A stretch of 48,890 nucleotides of DNA, taken from an uncultured Pirellulales bacterium (GTDB taxonomy: Bacteria > Planctomycetota > Planctomycetia > Pirellulales > Thermoguttaceae). Where the stretch lies: the NCBI GenBank assembly GCA_938015445.1, contig CALLPE010000002.1:1-48890 (forward strand), given 5' to 3'. Numbering within the stretch: the first letter of the stretch is position 1; every line of letters starts with the position of its first letter. The translations under genes were made by a program, and so were the position numbers. Shown piece by piece: positions 8,424 through 17,898 of this stretch. A model generated the notes under the pieces. The model worked only from the letters and a program-made list of their open reading frames with translations. It was not told the origin of the DNA and ran no database searches.

Positions 8424-9479
8424 ATGTCCGACGACCATGTGAACAACTACCCGAAGCTTCACAATGCTGCTTGGCCGGGCGTGGTGGGCAAAGGCGACGG
8501 GGGCGAACCGCCCATCGACCTGGATACCATGCTCGACCTGACGGCCGGTGCCGAGTTCGAAGGGGTGAAGTTCGACGGCTTCGACCTGTTCCTGTATTTG
8601 CCGCACATCAACATCGACGGCGGCGAAGACGAAATCAAACTCCTGGCCGAAAAAGCCCGGCAGCGCAACTTGGACATCGGCACCGTGGTTGCGCCGATCT
8701 GGGGGCCGACCGGCGGCGGGCCGGCCCTGGGCAGCAGCGAAGACCGGCGCAAGTTCCTCCAACAGGTCCGCAAAGGCTGCCACGTAGCCATGCGCCTACG
8801 CGAACTGGGCGTTCGCCCCAATGGCGTGGTACGCATCGACTCGGCTTCCAGCGTCGAGGCCTGGCTGGAAGACCCGCAAGAAAACCAAAAACGTATCGCC
8901 GAAACCTTCCGCGAGGCCTGCAAGATCGCCCAAGACCACGGCGAGCGGCTAGCCGCCGAGGGGGAAATCTGTTGGGGCGGCATGCACAGTTGGAAGCGCA
9001 TGCTCCAACTGCTGGAGATGGTCGATCGCCCCGAAACCCTCGGCCTCCAGGCCGACATGGCCCATACGATGCTGTACCTGCTGGGCTACAACGCCCCGGA
9101 AGACGCCCTGCTGCCGGAAGACTTCGACTGGCGCGACCAACAGCGGTTCGACCAGGCGTACAAGACGCTGACCGATGCGCTGCGCCCGTGGACGATCGAC
9201 TTCCACGTTGCCCAGAACGACGCCACCGTACATGGCTCTGGCTCGCACGATAAGACCGGGCGACACTGTCTGCCCAACGATCCCAACGGCAAGCTGGACA
9301 TCCCCCGCCACGCCGGATACTGGTTGCGCGACGAAACCGGCCAGTTGACCAAGCGTTTCCGGCACATTTGCTGGGACGGCTGCATGTTCCCCAACGCCGT
9401 GATGCTCAAGCGCGACACATGGAACGACATCCTGCGGGTAATGGTATCGGTGCGCGATGCCCACGGTTGGGTGGAGTAG
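8424..9479 (+). CDS. Sugar isomerase/epimerase, xylose isomerase-like TIM barrel
   Basis: This 351-residue protein belongs to the AP-endonuclease-2/xylose-isomerase-like superfamily, which uses a divalent metal to isomerise or epimerise sugars and keto-sugars. Recognisable features are the E and H residues around [11 protein letters not shown] (about 180-190), QADMAHT (about 208) and DFHVAQND near 266. ATG 8424 is chosen because GGAGG at 8412-8416 lies at the right distance; the open frame continues upstream to 8316 without such a signal. It sits between the cupin and the Gfo/Idh gene and probably acts in the same cytoplasmic sugar pathway. The substrate is not determinable here. Confidence 0.8.
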   Translation: MSDDHVNNYPKLHNAAWPGVVGKGDGGEPPIDLDTMLDLTAGAEFEGVKFDGFDLFLYLPHINIDGGEDEIKLLAEKARQRNLDIGTVVAPIWGPTGGGPALGSSEDRRKFLQQVRKGCHVAMRLRELGVRPNGVVRIDSASSVEAWLEDPQENQKRIAETFREACKIAQDHGERLAAEGEICWGGMHSWKRMLQLLEMVDRPETLGLQADMAHTMLYLLGYNAPEDALLPEDFDWRDQQRFDQAYKTLTDALRPWTIDFHVAQNDATVHGSGSHDKTGRHCLPNDPNGKLDIPRHAGYWLRDETGQLTKRFRHICWDGCMFPNAVMLKRDTWNDILRVMVSVRDAHGWVE

Positions 9480-9558
9480 CCGCCGTGTGAGACTGCGCGG
9501 TTGCTAATGGTTCTATTCAGCTTTCAGCAACAAGAGTATTTTCGGAGGTGCCATCGTC

Positions 9559-10722
9559 ATGTCCAAACGCCTGAACATCGCCATGCTGGGCTGCGGCTTT
9601 ATGGGCCGGGCCCACTCGAACGCCTGGTTGCAGGTCAACCATTTCTTTCCCCGCGAACACAAGCCGGTACTGAAGGCTTGCTACGGGCGGGAGGAAGACC
9701 GCAAGAAGCTCGACGAGTTCGCCGCCCGCTGGGGCTACGAAATCGTGGAAACCGACTGGCGCAAGCTGGTCGCCCGCGACGACATCGACCTGGTGGATGT
9801 ATGCGTCCCCAACCACATGCACCACGATTGCGTCATTGCGGCCGCCGAGGCAGGCAAAATCGTGGTGTGCGAAAAGCCGCTGGCCATGAACGTCCGCGAG
9901 GCCGAGGAAATGGTGGCTGCCGTGGAAAAGGCCGGCGTACCCAACATGGTCTCCTTCAACTATCGTCGCGTGCCGGCCATCGCCCTGTTCAAGCAGATCG
10001 TTGACGAGGGGCGTATCGGGCAGGTGTTCCACTATCGGGCCACCTACAACCAGGATTACACCATCAGCCAGGATGTGCCACAGGGCGGCATGGCGCTGTG
10101 GCGGCTGGACAGTCGGGTGGCCGGCTCGGGCGTGACCGGCGACCTGCTGGCCCATTCCATCGACACCGCCGAATGGATCAACGGTCCCATCCGCCGCGTC
10201 ACCGCCTACACCAAAACCTTTATCACCGAACGCCGACACGCCGACACCGGCAAAGTGGAAAAGGTCGATATCGACGACGCCTGCATGTTCCTGGCCGAGT
10301 TCGAAAACGGCTCCATCGGCACCTTCGAAAGCACCCGTTACGCCCGCGGTAGAAAAAACTACAACACCTTCGAAATCAACGGCGATCGCGGGGCGCTGTT
10401 CTTCGACCTGGAAGATCCGCACATCCTTCAGTTCTTCCGCTATGCCGACCCGCAGACCGGCAAGAAGATCGAAGACCATCTCACCGGCTGGCAACGCATC
10501 CACGTGACCAACTTCGAGCATCCGTACATGAAGCACTGGTGGGTGCCGGGCTGCACCATCGGCTACGAGCACACGTTCACCAACAGTTTCGCCGATTTCC
10601 TGGCCAGCCTAGAAGGCGGACCGAAGTTCCAGCCCGACATGCGCTCCGCCCTCCGCACCCAACGCGTCTGCGATGCAGTGCTGGATAGCGCCCGCCGCGG
10701 TCAGTGGGTCGAAATACCCTGA
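9559..10722 (+). CDS. Gfo/Idh/MocA family oxidoreductase (cytoplasmic)
   Basis: This 387-residue NAD(P)-dependent sugar dehydrogenase-type protein starts with the Rossmann motif [11 protein letters not shown]. It has the family's CEKPLAMN motif near residue 115 and the substrate-domain pattern [16 protein letters not shown], whose H and D residues match catalytic positions. Unlike the two minus-strand paralogues it has no twin-arginine leader, so it is cytoplasmic. GGAGG at 9544-9548 supports ATG 9559. The 79-bp gap to the isomerase and shared strand suggest co-transcription with the genes at 6859 and 8424, as in pathways where a sugar is oxidised to a keto-sugar and then isomerised. Confidence 0.85.
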   Translation: MSKRLNIAMLGCGFMGRAHSNAWLQVNHFFPREHKPVLKACYGREEDRKKLDEFAARWGYEIVETDWRKLVARDDIDLVDVCVPNHMHHDCVIAAAEAGKIVVCEKPLAMNVREAEEMVAAVEKAGVPNMVSFNYRRVPAIALFKQIVDEGRIGQVFHYRATYNQDYTISQDVPQGGMALWRLDSRVAGSGVTGDLLAHSIDTAEWINGPIRRVTAYTKTFITERRHADTGKVEKVDIDDACMFLAEFENGSIGTFESTRYARGRKNYNTFEINGDRGALFFDLEDPHILQFFRYADPQTGKKIEDHLTGWQRIHVTNFEHPYMKHWWVPGCTIGYEHTFTNSFADFLASLEGGPKFQPDMRSALRTQRVCDAVLDSARRGQWVEIP

Positions 10723-11237
10723 ACACCCGGTTTACCATCGGCGGGGTGTACCGCTGCCGGCGCTGGGTAACACCGGAGGCTTGTTCTCCAGTGGTTGCCT
10801 GACACTGTAATATTGTCCTCCAGTGGCCCTTCGGTGGCACTGGTGGCTTGCGCTGCAATCGTGGTTGGATGATGCGGCGGCTTATCCTCCAGTGCCGCGC
10901 TGTGGTGCGGGCGATGGTCTACCGCCTGTGTGCACGCCCGGGTGGACAAGCCATTGGACAAACCAGCAGTGCTACCCATTTACACGGTTGGGCAAGCCGT
11001 GCCGCCCACACGCACGGCTGGGCCAGCCAGACGTGGCACACATTGCCAGCTTGCCACCTTGCCCCACAAAGCACAAACTTGCCTCTGACCGCCAGCCTCG
11101 TTATGCTGGGGGTGTCAGCTCGTTTCTGACCTGTGCTGAAGGTGTCAGCTCGTTAAATGCCCAACGGCGGCGGCAGGGTAGCCGACTGGTTGGCTCCGGC
11201 CGAGACTTGCCGCTCAACATAGGAGGAGGGCAACGCT
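10723..11237. other. Spacer with direct repeats and a strong ribosome binding site
   Basis: No supported gene was found in 515 bp. TCCTCCAGTG-like words recur near 10789, 10815 and 10886, and GGTGTCAGCTCGTT occurs at 11111 and 11141 (period 30). The last bases contain AGGAGGAGG (11221-11229), the ribosome binding site of the next gene. Confidence 0.55.
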
Positions 11238-12149
11238 ATGCGCCAGCGAATGCAGACTGGTTGGTGGTTTAGGGCCACCTGGTGGTTGGCGGCGGCTGTT
11301 TTTCTGGCCGTGTGCACCTTGGCCGTTGCCGATCAGAAGATACTGTACGAAAAGAAATCGCCGTACACCACGATCGTGGTTACCGAGGACGACTCCGGGC
11401 TGCGCACCTTGTATTTCGAGAAAAACGGCGTGCGGCAAAGCGTGGTCAAACTCGGAGACCCAGACCATATCGAATTGCCTTACGCCCGCTCGATGCTGGC
11501 CGCGCTGGCTTTGGCCGAACAGCACGACAGGGTGCTGGTCGTCGGCCTGGGCGGAGGCACCATCCCGATGTTCTTGCACAAACATTATCCGAAGATGATG
11601 ATCGACGTAGTGGACATCGATCCCGATGTGGTCGCGGTGGCCAAACAGTTCTTCGGTTTTCAAGAGGACGATACGCTGCGGGCACACGTGGCCGACGGCC
11701 GGAAGTTCATCGAACAGTGCCAGCAGCCGTACGACATCATTTTCCTGGACGCCTTTGGCTCCGATAGTATTCCTTATCATCTGGCCACCAAGGAGTTCCT
11801 TCAGGCGGTGCGCAAGGCGGTAAAGCCGACGGGCGTTGTAGCCGGCAATATATGGAGCCGGCTATCCAATCCGCTGTACGATTCGATGGTGCGTACCTAT
11901 CAAGAGGTGTTCGACGAGTTGTATATCCTCGACGTGGAGTACGCAGGCAATAAGATTCTGTTGGCTTTGCCCCGGCAGCAGCGGATAACTCGGGACCAAC
12001 TGGCCCAAAAGGCCGAATCGATCTCCAGGCAAGGCCGCTATCGGTTCGGTTTGGGGGAACTGGTAACATACGGGTATCAGCATGCGCGGGTGAAGAACCA
12101 GGCGGGCCGAGTGCTGCTGGACAGCGACCATCCCGATCGGAAGCAATAG
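11238..12149 (+). CDS. Spermidine synthase-like methyltransferase-fold protein with N-terminal membrane segment
   Basis: The 303-residue product has a hydrophobic segment at residues 12-31 ending in a plausible signal-peptidase-like site. A polyamine aminopropyltransferase-like domain follows: VVGLGGGTIP (about 101-110) is the nucleotide-binding glycine motif, VVDIDPDVV (about 124-132) the acidic strand and LDAFGSDSIPYH (about 170-181) the catalytic-region loop. The start is fixed by AGGAGGAGG upstream. Similar proteins are often annotated as spermidine synthase, but the apparent export or anchoring is odd for an S-adenosyl compound-dependent enzyme, so a divergent role is possible. The small gap to the next gene suggests an operon. 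Confidence 0.7.
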   Translation: MRQRMQTGWWFRATWWLAAAVFLAVCTLAVADQKILYEKKSPYTTIVVTEDDSGLRTLYFEKNGVRQSVVKLGDPDHIELPYARSMLAALALAEQHDRVLVVGLGGGTIPMFLHKHYPKMMIDVVDIDPDVVAVAKQFFGFQEDDTLRAHVADGRKFIEQCQQPYDIIFLDAFGSDSIPYHLATKEFLQAVRKAVKPTGVVAGNIWSRLSNPLYDSMVRTYQEVFDELYILDVEYAGNKILLALPRQQRITRDQLAQKAESISRQGRYRFGLGELVTYGYQHARVKNQAGRVLLDSDHPDRKQ

Positions 12150-12182
12150 TTTGTCTCACATCGCCAGCAATAGTTTGCCTCT
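12142..12182. repeat. 24-bp-period direct repeat
   Basis: AGCAATAGTTTGYCTC occurs at 12142 and 12166. The first copy overlaps the end of the spermidine-synthase-like gene, so the stop codon lies within the repeat. Confidence 0.75.
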
Positions 12183-12188
12183 TAGCCG

Positions 12189-13115
12189 ATGCACAGCCGG
12201 TGGTATAACGTGACCGTGGTTGCCCTGTGGTTGGCCAGCATGTCGTGGCTGCTGGCTGACAAGGTGTTGCCCCCACTGCTGACCGGCCAGCCGCCCAATT
12301 ACCGCGCCATATTGGCCGCCCAAGAGGAAAACAAACCGGTGGGCTGGAAGTTGTCGCTCAACCAGCATCCGCTGGGCTGGGCCGTCAGCGTCACCCAAAA
12401 GTATCCCGACAATACGGCGGAGATTCGTAGTCGGGTGATGCTGGAGCAGCTTCCTCTGGACGAATTGGTTTCCGGCTTGCTCGGAGAGATACTGCGCCGC
12501 AGCCAGGTATTGCGCGGCAGTTTACACATGGACGCCCAAAGCAATCTGTTGCTCGACGCCCAGGGAAAACTGAAAACCTTCGACTCCCTAGTTCATCTGG
12601 AGCCGTTGGGCGAGGTCATCCGGCTGGAAGGGGCCATCGAAGGCCCGCAGATGAGTCTTTCGGTCCGGGCAGGCGGATCTTGGGAGCGCAAGGAGTTGTA
12701 TTTTCCGACCGACGGACTGCTGGGCGACGAGATGTCGCCCCAGGTGTGCTTGCCCAATCTGCACATGGGCCGGAGCTGGAAAGTCCCCAGCATCAACCCC
12801 TTGCGGCCCAACAACCCAGTCGAACTGCTGGAAGCCAAAGTCGAAGCTCTCGAGCCGCTGGCCTGGAACGGACAGACAGAAGACGTGTGGTTGGTCGTCA
12901 TTCGACCCGAAGCAGGCGCCAGCATGGGGTTCCGTCGGGCCGAACGGGGCAGACTGTGGGTGCGTCGCGACGGAACCGTGCTGAAGCAACAAACCGCTTT
13001 CTTCAACGCCCTGCTGACCTTCGAACGCCTGACAGACGAACAAGCCCTCCGACTGGCCGAGCGACTCCGCCAGATCGACCAGCAAGAGGCCGCCAGGCGA
13101 CCGACCGACCAGTAG
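12189..13115 (+). CDS. Uncharacterised membrane-anchored protein
   Basis: I do not recognise the family. The 308-residue product has one hydrophobic segment near the N-terminus (about 7-24), then a soluble region with beta-rich character, ending in a charged, probably helical tail. It follows the spermidine-synthase-like gene by 39 bp and precedes the ABC ATPase on the same strand, which suggests an envelope-located partner of the transporter. The conserved-looking centre includes a PTDGLLGDEMSPQ segment. No strong Shine-Dalgarno sequence precedes ATG 12189, so translation may be coupled or initiated weakly. Confidence 0.65.
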   Translation: MHSRWYNVTVVALWLASMSWLLADKVLPPLLTGQPPNYRAILAAQEENKPVGWKLSLNQHPLGWAVSVTQKYPDNTAEIRSRVMLEQLPLDELVSGLLGEILRRSQVLRGSLHMDAQSNLLLDAQGKLKTFDSLVHLEPLGEVIRLEGAIEGPQMSLSVRAGGSWERKELYFPTDGLLGDEMSPQVCLPNLHMGRSWKVPSINPLRPNNPVELLEAKVEALEPLAWNGQTEDVWLVVIRPEAGASMGFRRAERGRLWVRRDGTVLKQQTAFFNALLTFERLTDEQALRLAERLRQIDQQEAARRPTDQ

Positions 13116-13242
13116 CACTACCGACCAACCAGCAGCACTCGAGCCGAAGCGCTTCTTATCTTTGCTACCGGCGCCCGGATATACTGGTCTATTGAACCCC
13201 GTACGACCGGCGCTAAGCGAGGTTGCCGCCTTGACAGACCCG

Positions 13243-14199
13243 ATGATCCATTTCCATAACGTCACCCGCAGCTACGGCCGCAAAGTGGCCGTAGCCGATT
13301 TGAGTTTGAGCATCGGGCCAGGAGAGCTGTTCGCCCTGTTGGGACCTAACGGAGCAGGCAAGACCACTACCATCAAAATGCTGGTGGGATTGCTGCGCCC
13401 CGACAGCGGCACAGTGCGCGTGTGCGGGTACGATGTGGCCCAGTCGCCCCGAGAAGCCGCGCGGCTGATCGGTTACGTCCCCGACCAGCCGTTCCTGTAC
13501 GACAAGCTCACCGGTCGGGAGTTCTTGGAGTTCGTGGGCCAGATGCGCGGTCTGCCCTCCACCTTGCTGGCCGAGCGTATCGCCGACCAGGTGTCCAAGC
13601 TCGAGCTGGGCACCTTCTTGGACGAGCTGATCGAAACTTATTCCCATGGCATGAGACAGCGGTTAGTGTTTGCGGCGGCTTTCCTCCATCAGCCGCCTGT
13701 GCTGGTGATCGACGAACCGTTAGTCGGGCTAGATCCCCGCAGTAGCCGACTGGTGAAAGACTTGCTCCGCGCGCGCACCGCCGCCGGCGCCAGCGTGTTG
13801 ATGTCCACTCATCTGCTGTGGCTGGCCGAGGAAATCGCTACCCGCATCGGCATCGTCGATCAGGGACGGATAAAGTTTCTGGGCACCAAAGACCAGCTCC
13901 AGCAATTGCTTGCCTTGCCGCACACCTCGCTGGAGCAACTGTTCCTGGAGTTGACCGAAGGCAATCATCAGCCTGCCGACACCCAGAAACACCACTGCGC
14001 CGCTGCCGACGCCGCGCCCCCTGGCGGCACAGAGGGCCGCGCCGCGGAGTTGTTGGGAACTGCCGGGCAGGGCGAGGCCGACTGCCGCGGACCGTATGAA
14101 ACCCCCGGCGACAAGCCGGCCTGCAAGCCCGACGGCGATGCGCCCCTGCCGCACCGATCGGCCGAGGCCGCCACCGGTTCGTCGGCACCCGATCATTGA
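13243..14199 (+). CDS. ABC transporter ATP-binding protein with C-terminal extension
   Basis: This ATPase has the Walker A motif GPNGAGKTT (about 34-42), a degenerate signature YSHGMRQRL, the Walker B segment VLVIDEPLVGLDP and a switch histidine (STHLLWL). It energises a transporter, most likely through the permease encoded next. The ATG at 13243 begins directly at the typical first strand; TTG 13231 is an in-frame alternative and the frame is open to 13162. About 80 residues beyond the usual end are Ala/Pro/Gly-rich and poorly conserved-looking. The sequence resembles daunorubicin/CcmA-type exporters. Confidence 0.85.
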   Translation: MIHFHNVTRSYGRKVAVADLSLSIGPGELFALLGPNGAGKTTTIKMLVGLLRPDSGTVRVCGYDVAQSPREAARLIGYVPDQPFLYDKLTGREFLEFVGQMRGLPSTLLAERIADQVSKLELGTFLDELIETYSHGMRQRLVFAAAFLHQPPVLVIDEPLVGLDPRSSRLVKDLLRARTAAGASVLMSTHLLWLAEEIATRIGIVDQGRIKFLGTKDQLQQLLALPHTSLEQLFLELTEGNHQPADTQKHHCAAADAAPPGGTEGRAAELLGTAGQGEADCRGPYETPGDKPACKPDGDAPLPHRSAEAATGSSAPDH

Positions 14200-14257
14200 T
14201 CCAACACTTGGCTTATTTTATCGTTCATTGATCTGGCACTTGGCCCATTTTATCGTT
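14194..14257. repeat. 32-bp tandem repeat, two units
   Basis: Two adjacent 32-bp units (14194-14225 and 14226-14257) begin CATTGAT and end TTTTATCGTT, with a few differences. The first contains the stop codon of the ABC ATPase gene, so the duplication lies exactly at the gene end. Confidence 0.85.
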
Positions 14258-14380
14258 CATCAGATTGTGGTTTGCAGCCAGTATCTTCTGCTGTTTCTGG
14301 CAGGCGTTAACTCGGTATCTGGCTGCGCTGTGTGGCGAACAGGTTGGTAGCTGAACTTCTGATCGCGAGACACGCGATCC

Positions 14381-16189
14381 TTGAATCTCGGACTGCCGAA
14401 TCCAGTGAGTACGCTGATCGCTAAACCCGGCGACTTGTTGACGCCGCAAGCGGAAGCACACGCCTTTTGGCTGTTGCGCCGGCGGATAGTCGTGGCTCGT
14501 ATCCGCCAACTGCTCGCGCAGGCCCGGCTGCGGCTCTCGATAGTCTTGGTGCTCAGCACGGTTCTTTGGTTTGGGCTGTTCGGCCTGTTTGCCGAAGGAT
14601 TCATGTTCCTCGATTCGGCAGTTCCCCATCCGCAGTGGCGCGAACAGATCGTGCAGACCGTGCTGGGCAGTTTCTTCGTGGCGCTGATGCTGATGCTGGT
14701 GCTTTCGGCCGGCGTGCTGATCTACGGCTCGCTGTTCCGCTCGCCGGAGACTGCCTTTCTGCTGACCATCCCCGCCCGCACCGAAAGAGTCTTCCTGCAC
14801 AAATTCCAAGAAGCTTTGGTATTTAGCTCGTGGGGCTTCGTGTTGCTGGGCAGTCCTGTGCTGCTGGCCTACGGCGTAATCTCGGCCGTGCCGTGGTATT
14901 ACTACGCGATGCTGTTGCCGATGGTCGTGGCCTTCGTTTACATCCCGGTGGCCTGGGGGGCGATCCTGTGCCTGTTGCTGATCCGCTATTTGCCCCGCGG
15001 CGTCGGCATACTGCTGGCCCTCATCGGCGCAGCCGCTGTGCTGGCGGCGGCGGTGTTGATTCGTGGATTGATTACCGAAATGCAAAGCGAGTTGCTCACC
15101 CCGGGCTGGTTGCACCAGATGCTCAGCCGACTGCGCTTCAGCGAAGGGCGATTGCTGCCCAGTTGGTGGCTTACCAACGGCCTGCTTTCTGCCGCGGAAG
15201 GCAACTGGTCGGAAGCGATGCTGCTGTTGGGGCTGCTGATTTCCAATGCCCTGTTCTGGCAGCAAGTGGCGATTTGGGTAGCGGGCCTGTTGCTGCGCCC
15301 GGCCTATAGCAATCTCGCCGGCAGAACCGCCGCCTACCGCCGGCCGCACTCCGCGTTTATCGACCGACTGGCCGCCAGTGTGCTGTGTTTGGTTCCCAGG
15401 CCGATGCGACTGATGATCATCAAGGACCTGCGCCTGTTTCGCCGCGACCCAGTGCAGTGGTCGCAGTTCTTCATCTTCTTCGGCCTGTTGTTGGTGTATT
15501 TCGTGAACATCGGCAGTTTCAGCCACAGCCTGCACTATTCGGGTTGGGTGAACATGGTCAGCTTCCTCAATCTATCGGTAGTGGGATTGCTGCTTTCCAC
15601 GTTTACCACCCGCTTCATCTTCCCCATGATGAGCCTCGAAGCGCGTCGCTTTTGGCTGCTGGGGATGCTGCCGCTAGGCCGTCACGCCATACTGTGGAGC
15701 AAGTTCCTATTCGCTGCCGTCGGCGCAGCCTTTCCCTGTTGCGCCTTGATACTGGTAAGCGACTTGGCGCTGCGCGTGCCACGAAACATCTTGCTGACGC
15801 ACCAGCTAAGCTGCCTGGTGCTGTGTTTGGGGCTGGCGGGGATCGCCGTGGGCCTGGGCGCCCGCTTCCCCGATTTCCGCGAAGAATCTTCGGCCCGCAT
15901 CGCCGCTGGTTTTGGCGGGACGCTGAACCTGGTGCTCAGCACGATGTACATCGTAACGGTGCTGGCGCTGACATCCCTACCTTACCACTTCCTTGTGGCG
16001 GCCGACCAAGCCGCCCGCACCTTCGCCCATGCCGCCCCGCACCCCTGGATGGCCGAATCCTTGCGGCTCCAGTTATGGTTCCGCTTGTGGCTCATCGGCG
16101 GCACAATCGGCGGCGTGGTGCTGGGAATCGCAACCACAGTGTGGGTGATGTACGTGGGGATGCGGGCCTTCAAACGTTGGGAATTATGA
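14381..16189 (+). CDS. ABC transporter permease, large ABC-2-like
   Basis: This roughly 600-residue integral membrane protein has many hydrophobic helices, in at least two groups separated by a cytoplasmic loop with charged residues around 330-360. It follows the ATPase in the same direction and is its probable partner, forming an exporter of unknown substrate. The start is uncertain: TTG 14381 gives the longest product, and GTG 14405 is an in-frame alternative; neither has a strong Shine-Dalgarno sequence. The gene converges with the minus-strand Gfo/Idh gene, leaving only 37 bp between stops. Confidence 0.75.
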   Translation: MNLGLPNPVSTLIAKPGDLLTPQAEAHAFWLLRRRIVVARIRQLLAQARLRLSIVLVLSTVLWFGLFGLFAEGFMFLDSAVPHPQWREQIVQTVLGSFFVALMLMLVLSAGVLIYGSLFRSPETAFLLTIPARTERVFLHKFQEALVFSSWGFVLLGSPVLLAYGVISAVPWYYYAMLLPMVVAFVYIPVAWGAILCLLLIRYLPRGVGILLALIGAAAVLAAAVLIRGLITEMQSELLTPGWLHQMLSRLRFSEGRLLPSWWLTNGLLSAAEGNWSEAMLLLGLLISNALFWQQVAIWVAGLLLRPAYSNLAGRTAAYRRPHSAFIDRLAASVLCLVPRPMRLMIIKDLRLFRRDPVQWSQFFIFFGLLLVYFVNIGSFSHSLHYSGWVNMVSFLNLSVVGLLLSTFTTRFIFPMMSLEARRFWLLGMLPLGRHAILWSKFLFAAVGAAFPCCALILVSDLALRVPRNILLTHQLSCLVLCLGLAGIAVGLGARFPDFREESSARIAAGFGGTLNLVLSTMYIVTVLALTSLPYHFLVAADQAARTFAHAAPHPWMAESLRLQLWFRLWLIGGTIGGVVLGIATTVWVMYVGMRAFKRWEL

Positions 16190-16226
16190 ACTTGTCGAAG
16201 CTACGGCGCCGCACGCTTCGCTCCTG

Positions 16227-17564
16227 TTACACCTCCCAGCCCTTGCGATATTCCCGTTTCACGTACTGGTTCAGCTCTGGCATGTTGGTACACTGCATCT
16301 TCTCTACATCCCACTCCACCTTCTTGCCCACCCCGGCAAATTGGGCCAGAAGCCCACACAACGCGAACGCTGTCAGCGGAGCGGCCGAATCCACGAAGTT
16401 CGAACTGGGAACGCCATCGTTGCGAATCGCCCAGTAAAGGTCCTCGATCGGGCCGCCGTGTGCGCGGGGCAACGTCTTTTCGGGCTGCTTGAACTCCTTG
16501 TGCTTCTCCTGGGGAATGATGTAACCGTCGCTGCCCATCATCCCCCGATCTCCCACAAACAAACAGAATTCCCCAAACTTGCGATCGTACTTCTTTTCGG
16601 TCTCTATCATTATCTGGGGTTTCAGTCCCGCGTGGTCGTAAGCATAGAACTTTAGCGGCGGCATGTTTCCGCGTGCAGGAATGTGGTACACCACCACGTT
16701 GTCCTGCGGGAACATCTCCTCGCTGCCGCCAGTAGTGTGCAGGCACTCCACTGTCCACTGCTTAGCCTCGTAGATCTTCAGCGCCCAGAACGGGGCATCG
16801 AAATGATGGCAGGCCATGTCGCCAATCGTCCCGGTGCCGAACTGCCGCCAGGAGCGCCACGAGAAGGGATGCAAGCCATCGTGGTAGTCGCGGTAGGGCG
16901 CCGGGCCGAGCCATTCGTCCCAATGCAGCCCCGGCGGAACCGGTTTCGAGGGCGGACGGCCTCCCTTGCCGCCGAAATTGCGGCCCAGGATGGTGTGCGT
17001 CTCTACCACATTGCCGATGGCCCCCGCCCAGATGAACTCCACTACCCGGCGGATCGTCTCCCCGAAGTGCCCCTGGTTGCCCATCTGCGTGAGCACCTTC
17101 TTTTCCTTGGCCGCTTTGGCCAGCTCGTAGCACTCGCGGATGTTGTGCGCCAGCGGCTTCTGGCAGAAGACGTGCTTGCCCAGGTTGATCGCCCTGATGG
17201 CCGCCGGGGCGTGATGGTGGTCGGGCGTGGCGATCAGCACCACGTCGATCTCCTTATGGCACTCGTCGAGCATTTTTCGATAGTCGTAATAGGTTTTCGG
17301 CTTCTGGCCGGCCGCCTCCACGCGCTTCATCACGTTGGCCATCCGCGCGTCGTCCACTTCCACCAGCGCTACGAACCGCTCCTTCAGTGCCTCGCCGGTG
17401 CTGTACTGGCCCATCCCGTCGCCGGCAATTACCGCCACGCCCAGCTTCTTGCTCGGCTCGGGGGCCGACAGTACATACGGGGCAGCCACGCTACAGGCCA
17501 TCGTCGCCCCAGCCGCCAGGGCCGAATGCTTCACGAAATCACGTCGGGTACTGCGCGCTTGCAT
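16227..17564 (-). CDS. Tat-exported Gfo/Idh/MocA family protein
   Basis: The 445-residue product starts with a twin-arginine leader (STRRDFVKHS, then a hydrophobic stretch to about residue 33), so it should be exported folded with its nicotinamide cofactor. The Rossmann region is AGDGMGQYSTG, and the usual EKP motif appears as QKP in FCQKPLAHN. The substrate-domain pattern GTIGDMACHHFDAPFW is conserved. ATG 17564 has AGGAG eight bases upstream. Such exported oxidoreductases are expanded in Planctomycetes and presumably act on sugars or glycosides in the periplasm. A paralogue lies 334 bp upstream on the same strand. Confidence 0.9.
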   Translation of the reverse strand: MQARSTRRDFVKHSALAAGATMACSVAAPYVLSAPEPSKKLGVAVIAGDGMGQYSTGEALKERFVALVEVDDARMANVMKRVEAAGQKPKTYYDYRKMLDECHKEIDVVLIATPDHHHAPAAIRAINLGKHVFCQKPLAHNIRECYELAKAAKEKKVLTQMGNQGHFGETIRRVVEFIWAGAIGNVVETHTILGRNFGGKGGRPPSKPVPPGLHWDEWLGPAPYRDYHDGLHPFSWRSWRQFGTGTIGDMACHHFDAPFWALKIYEAKQWTVECLHTTGGSEEMFPQDNVVVYHIPARGNMPPLKFYAYDHAGLKPQIMIETEKKYDRKFGEFCLFVGDRGMMGSDGYIIPQEKHKEFKQPEKTLPRAHGGPIEDLYWAIRNDGVPSSNFVDSAAPLTAFALCGLLAQFAGVGKKVEWDVEKMQCTNMPELNQYVKREYRKGWEV

Positions 17565-17898
17565 GGTCGTTTCTCCTATAAGTCATCTCTTGGCAGGACA
17601 ATCAATCGGGGTCGGACAACCGGGCTTGCTTGGAACACATGCCCTCAAATGGGTAAATCGCGACTGGACGGCGCGGAAGGTGCCACTGTTGGCCTGCCCA
17701 CGTGCTGGTGTTTGGCCCGACACAGCCACCGTCTCAGGCACAATCGGGGCAAGTCGGCAATTGGCGATGCGCATTTGCTACTCTTGCGGGCCGGCATCGG
17801 CAGGTTGGTACTGTCGGCGGCTGGACAATATCCCCGACTGGCCAAGCCAGCCGCGCCGCCCAACTACTTGCCCAAACGCACCATCACCGGCCAGCCGC
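17565..17898. other. Spacer between two Gfo/Idh genes
   Basis: No gene, RNA or clear terminator was recognised. The last 20 bp before 17565 contain the ribosome binding site of the downstream minus-strand gene. Confidence 0.5.

Noticed and set aside
14225..15535. Minus-strand ORF of 436 codons, Gln/His-rich
   Set aside because: It is the reverse complement of the permease gene, whose hydrophobic codons give Gln/His-rich antisense peptides.
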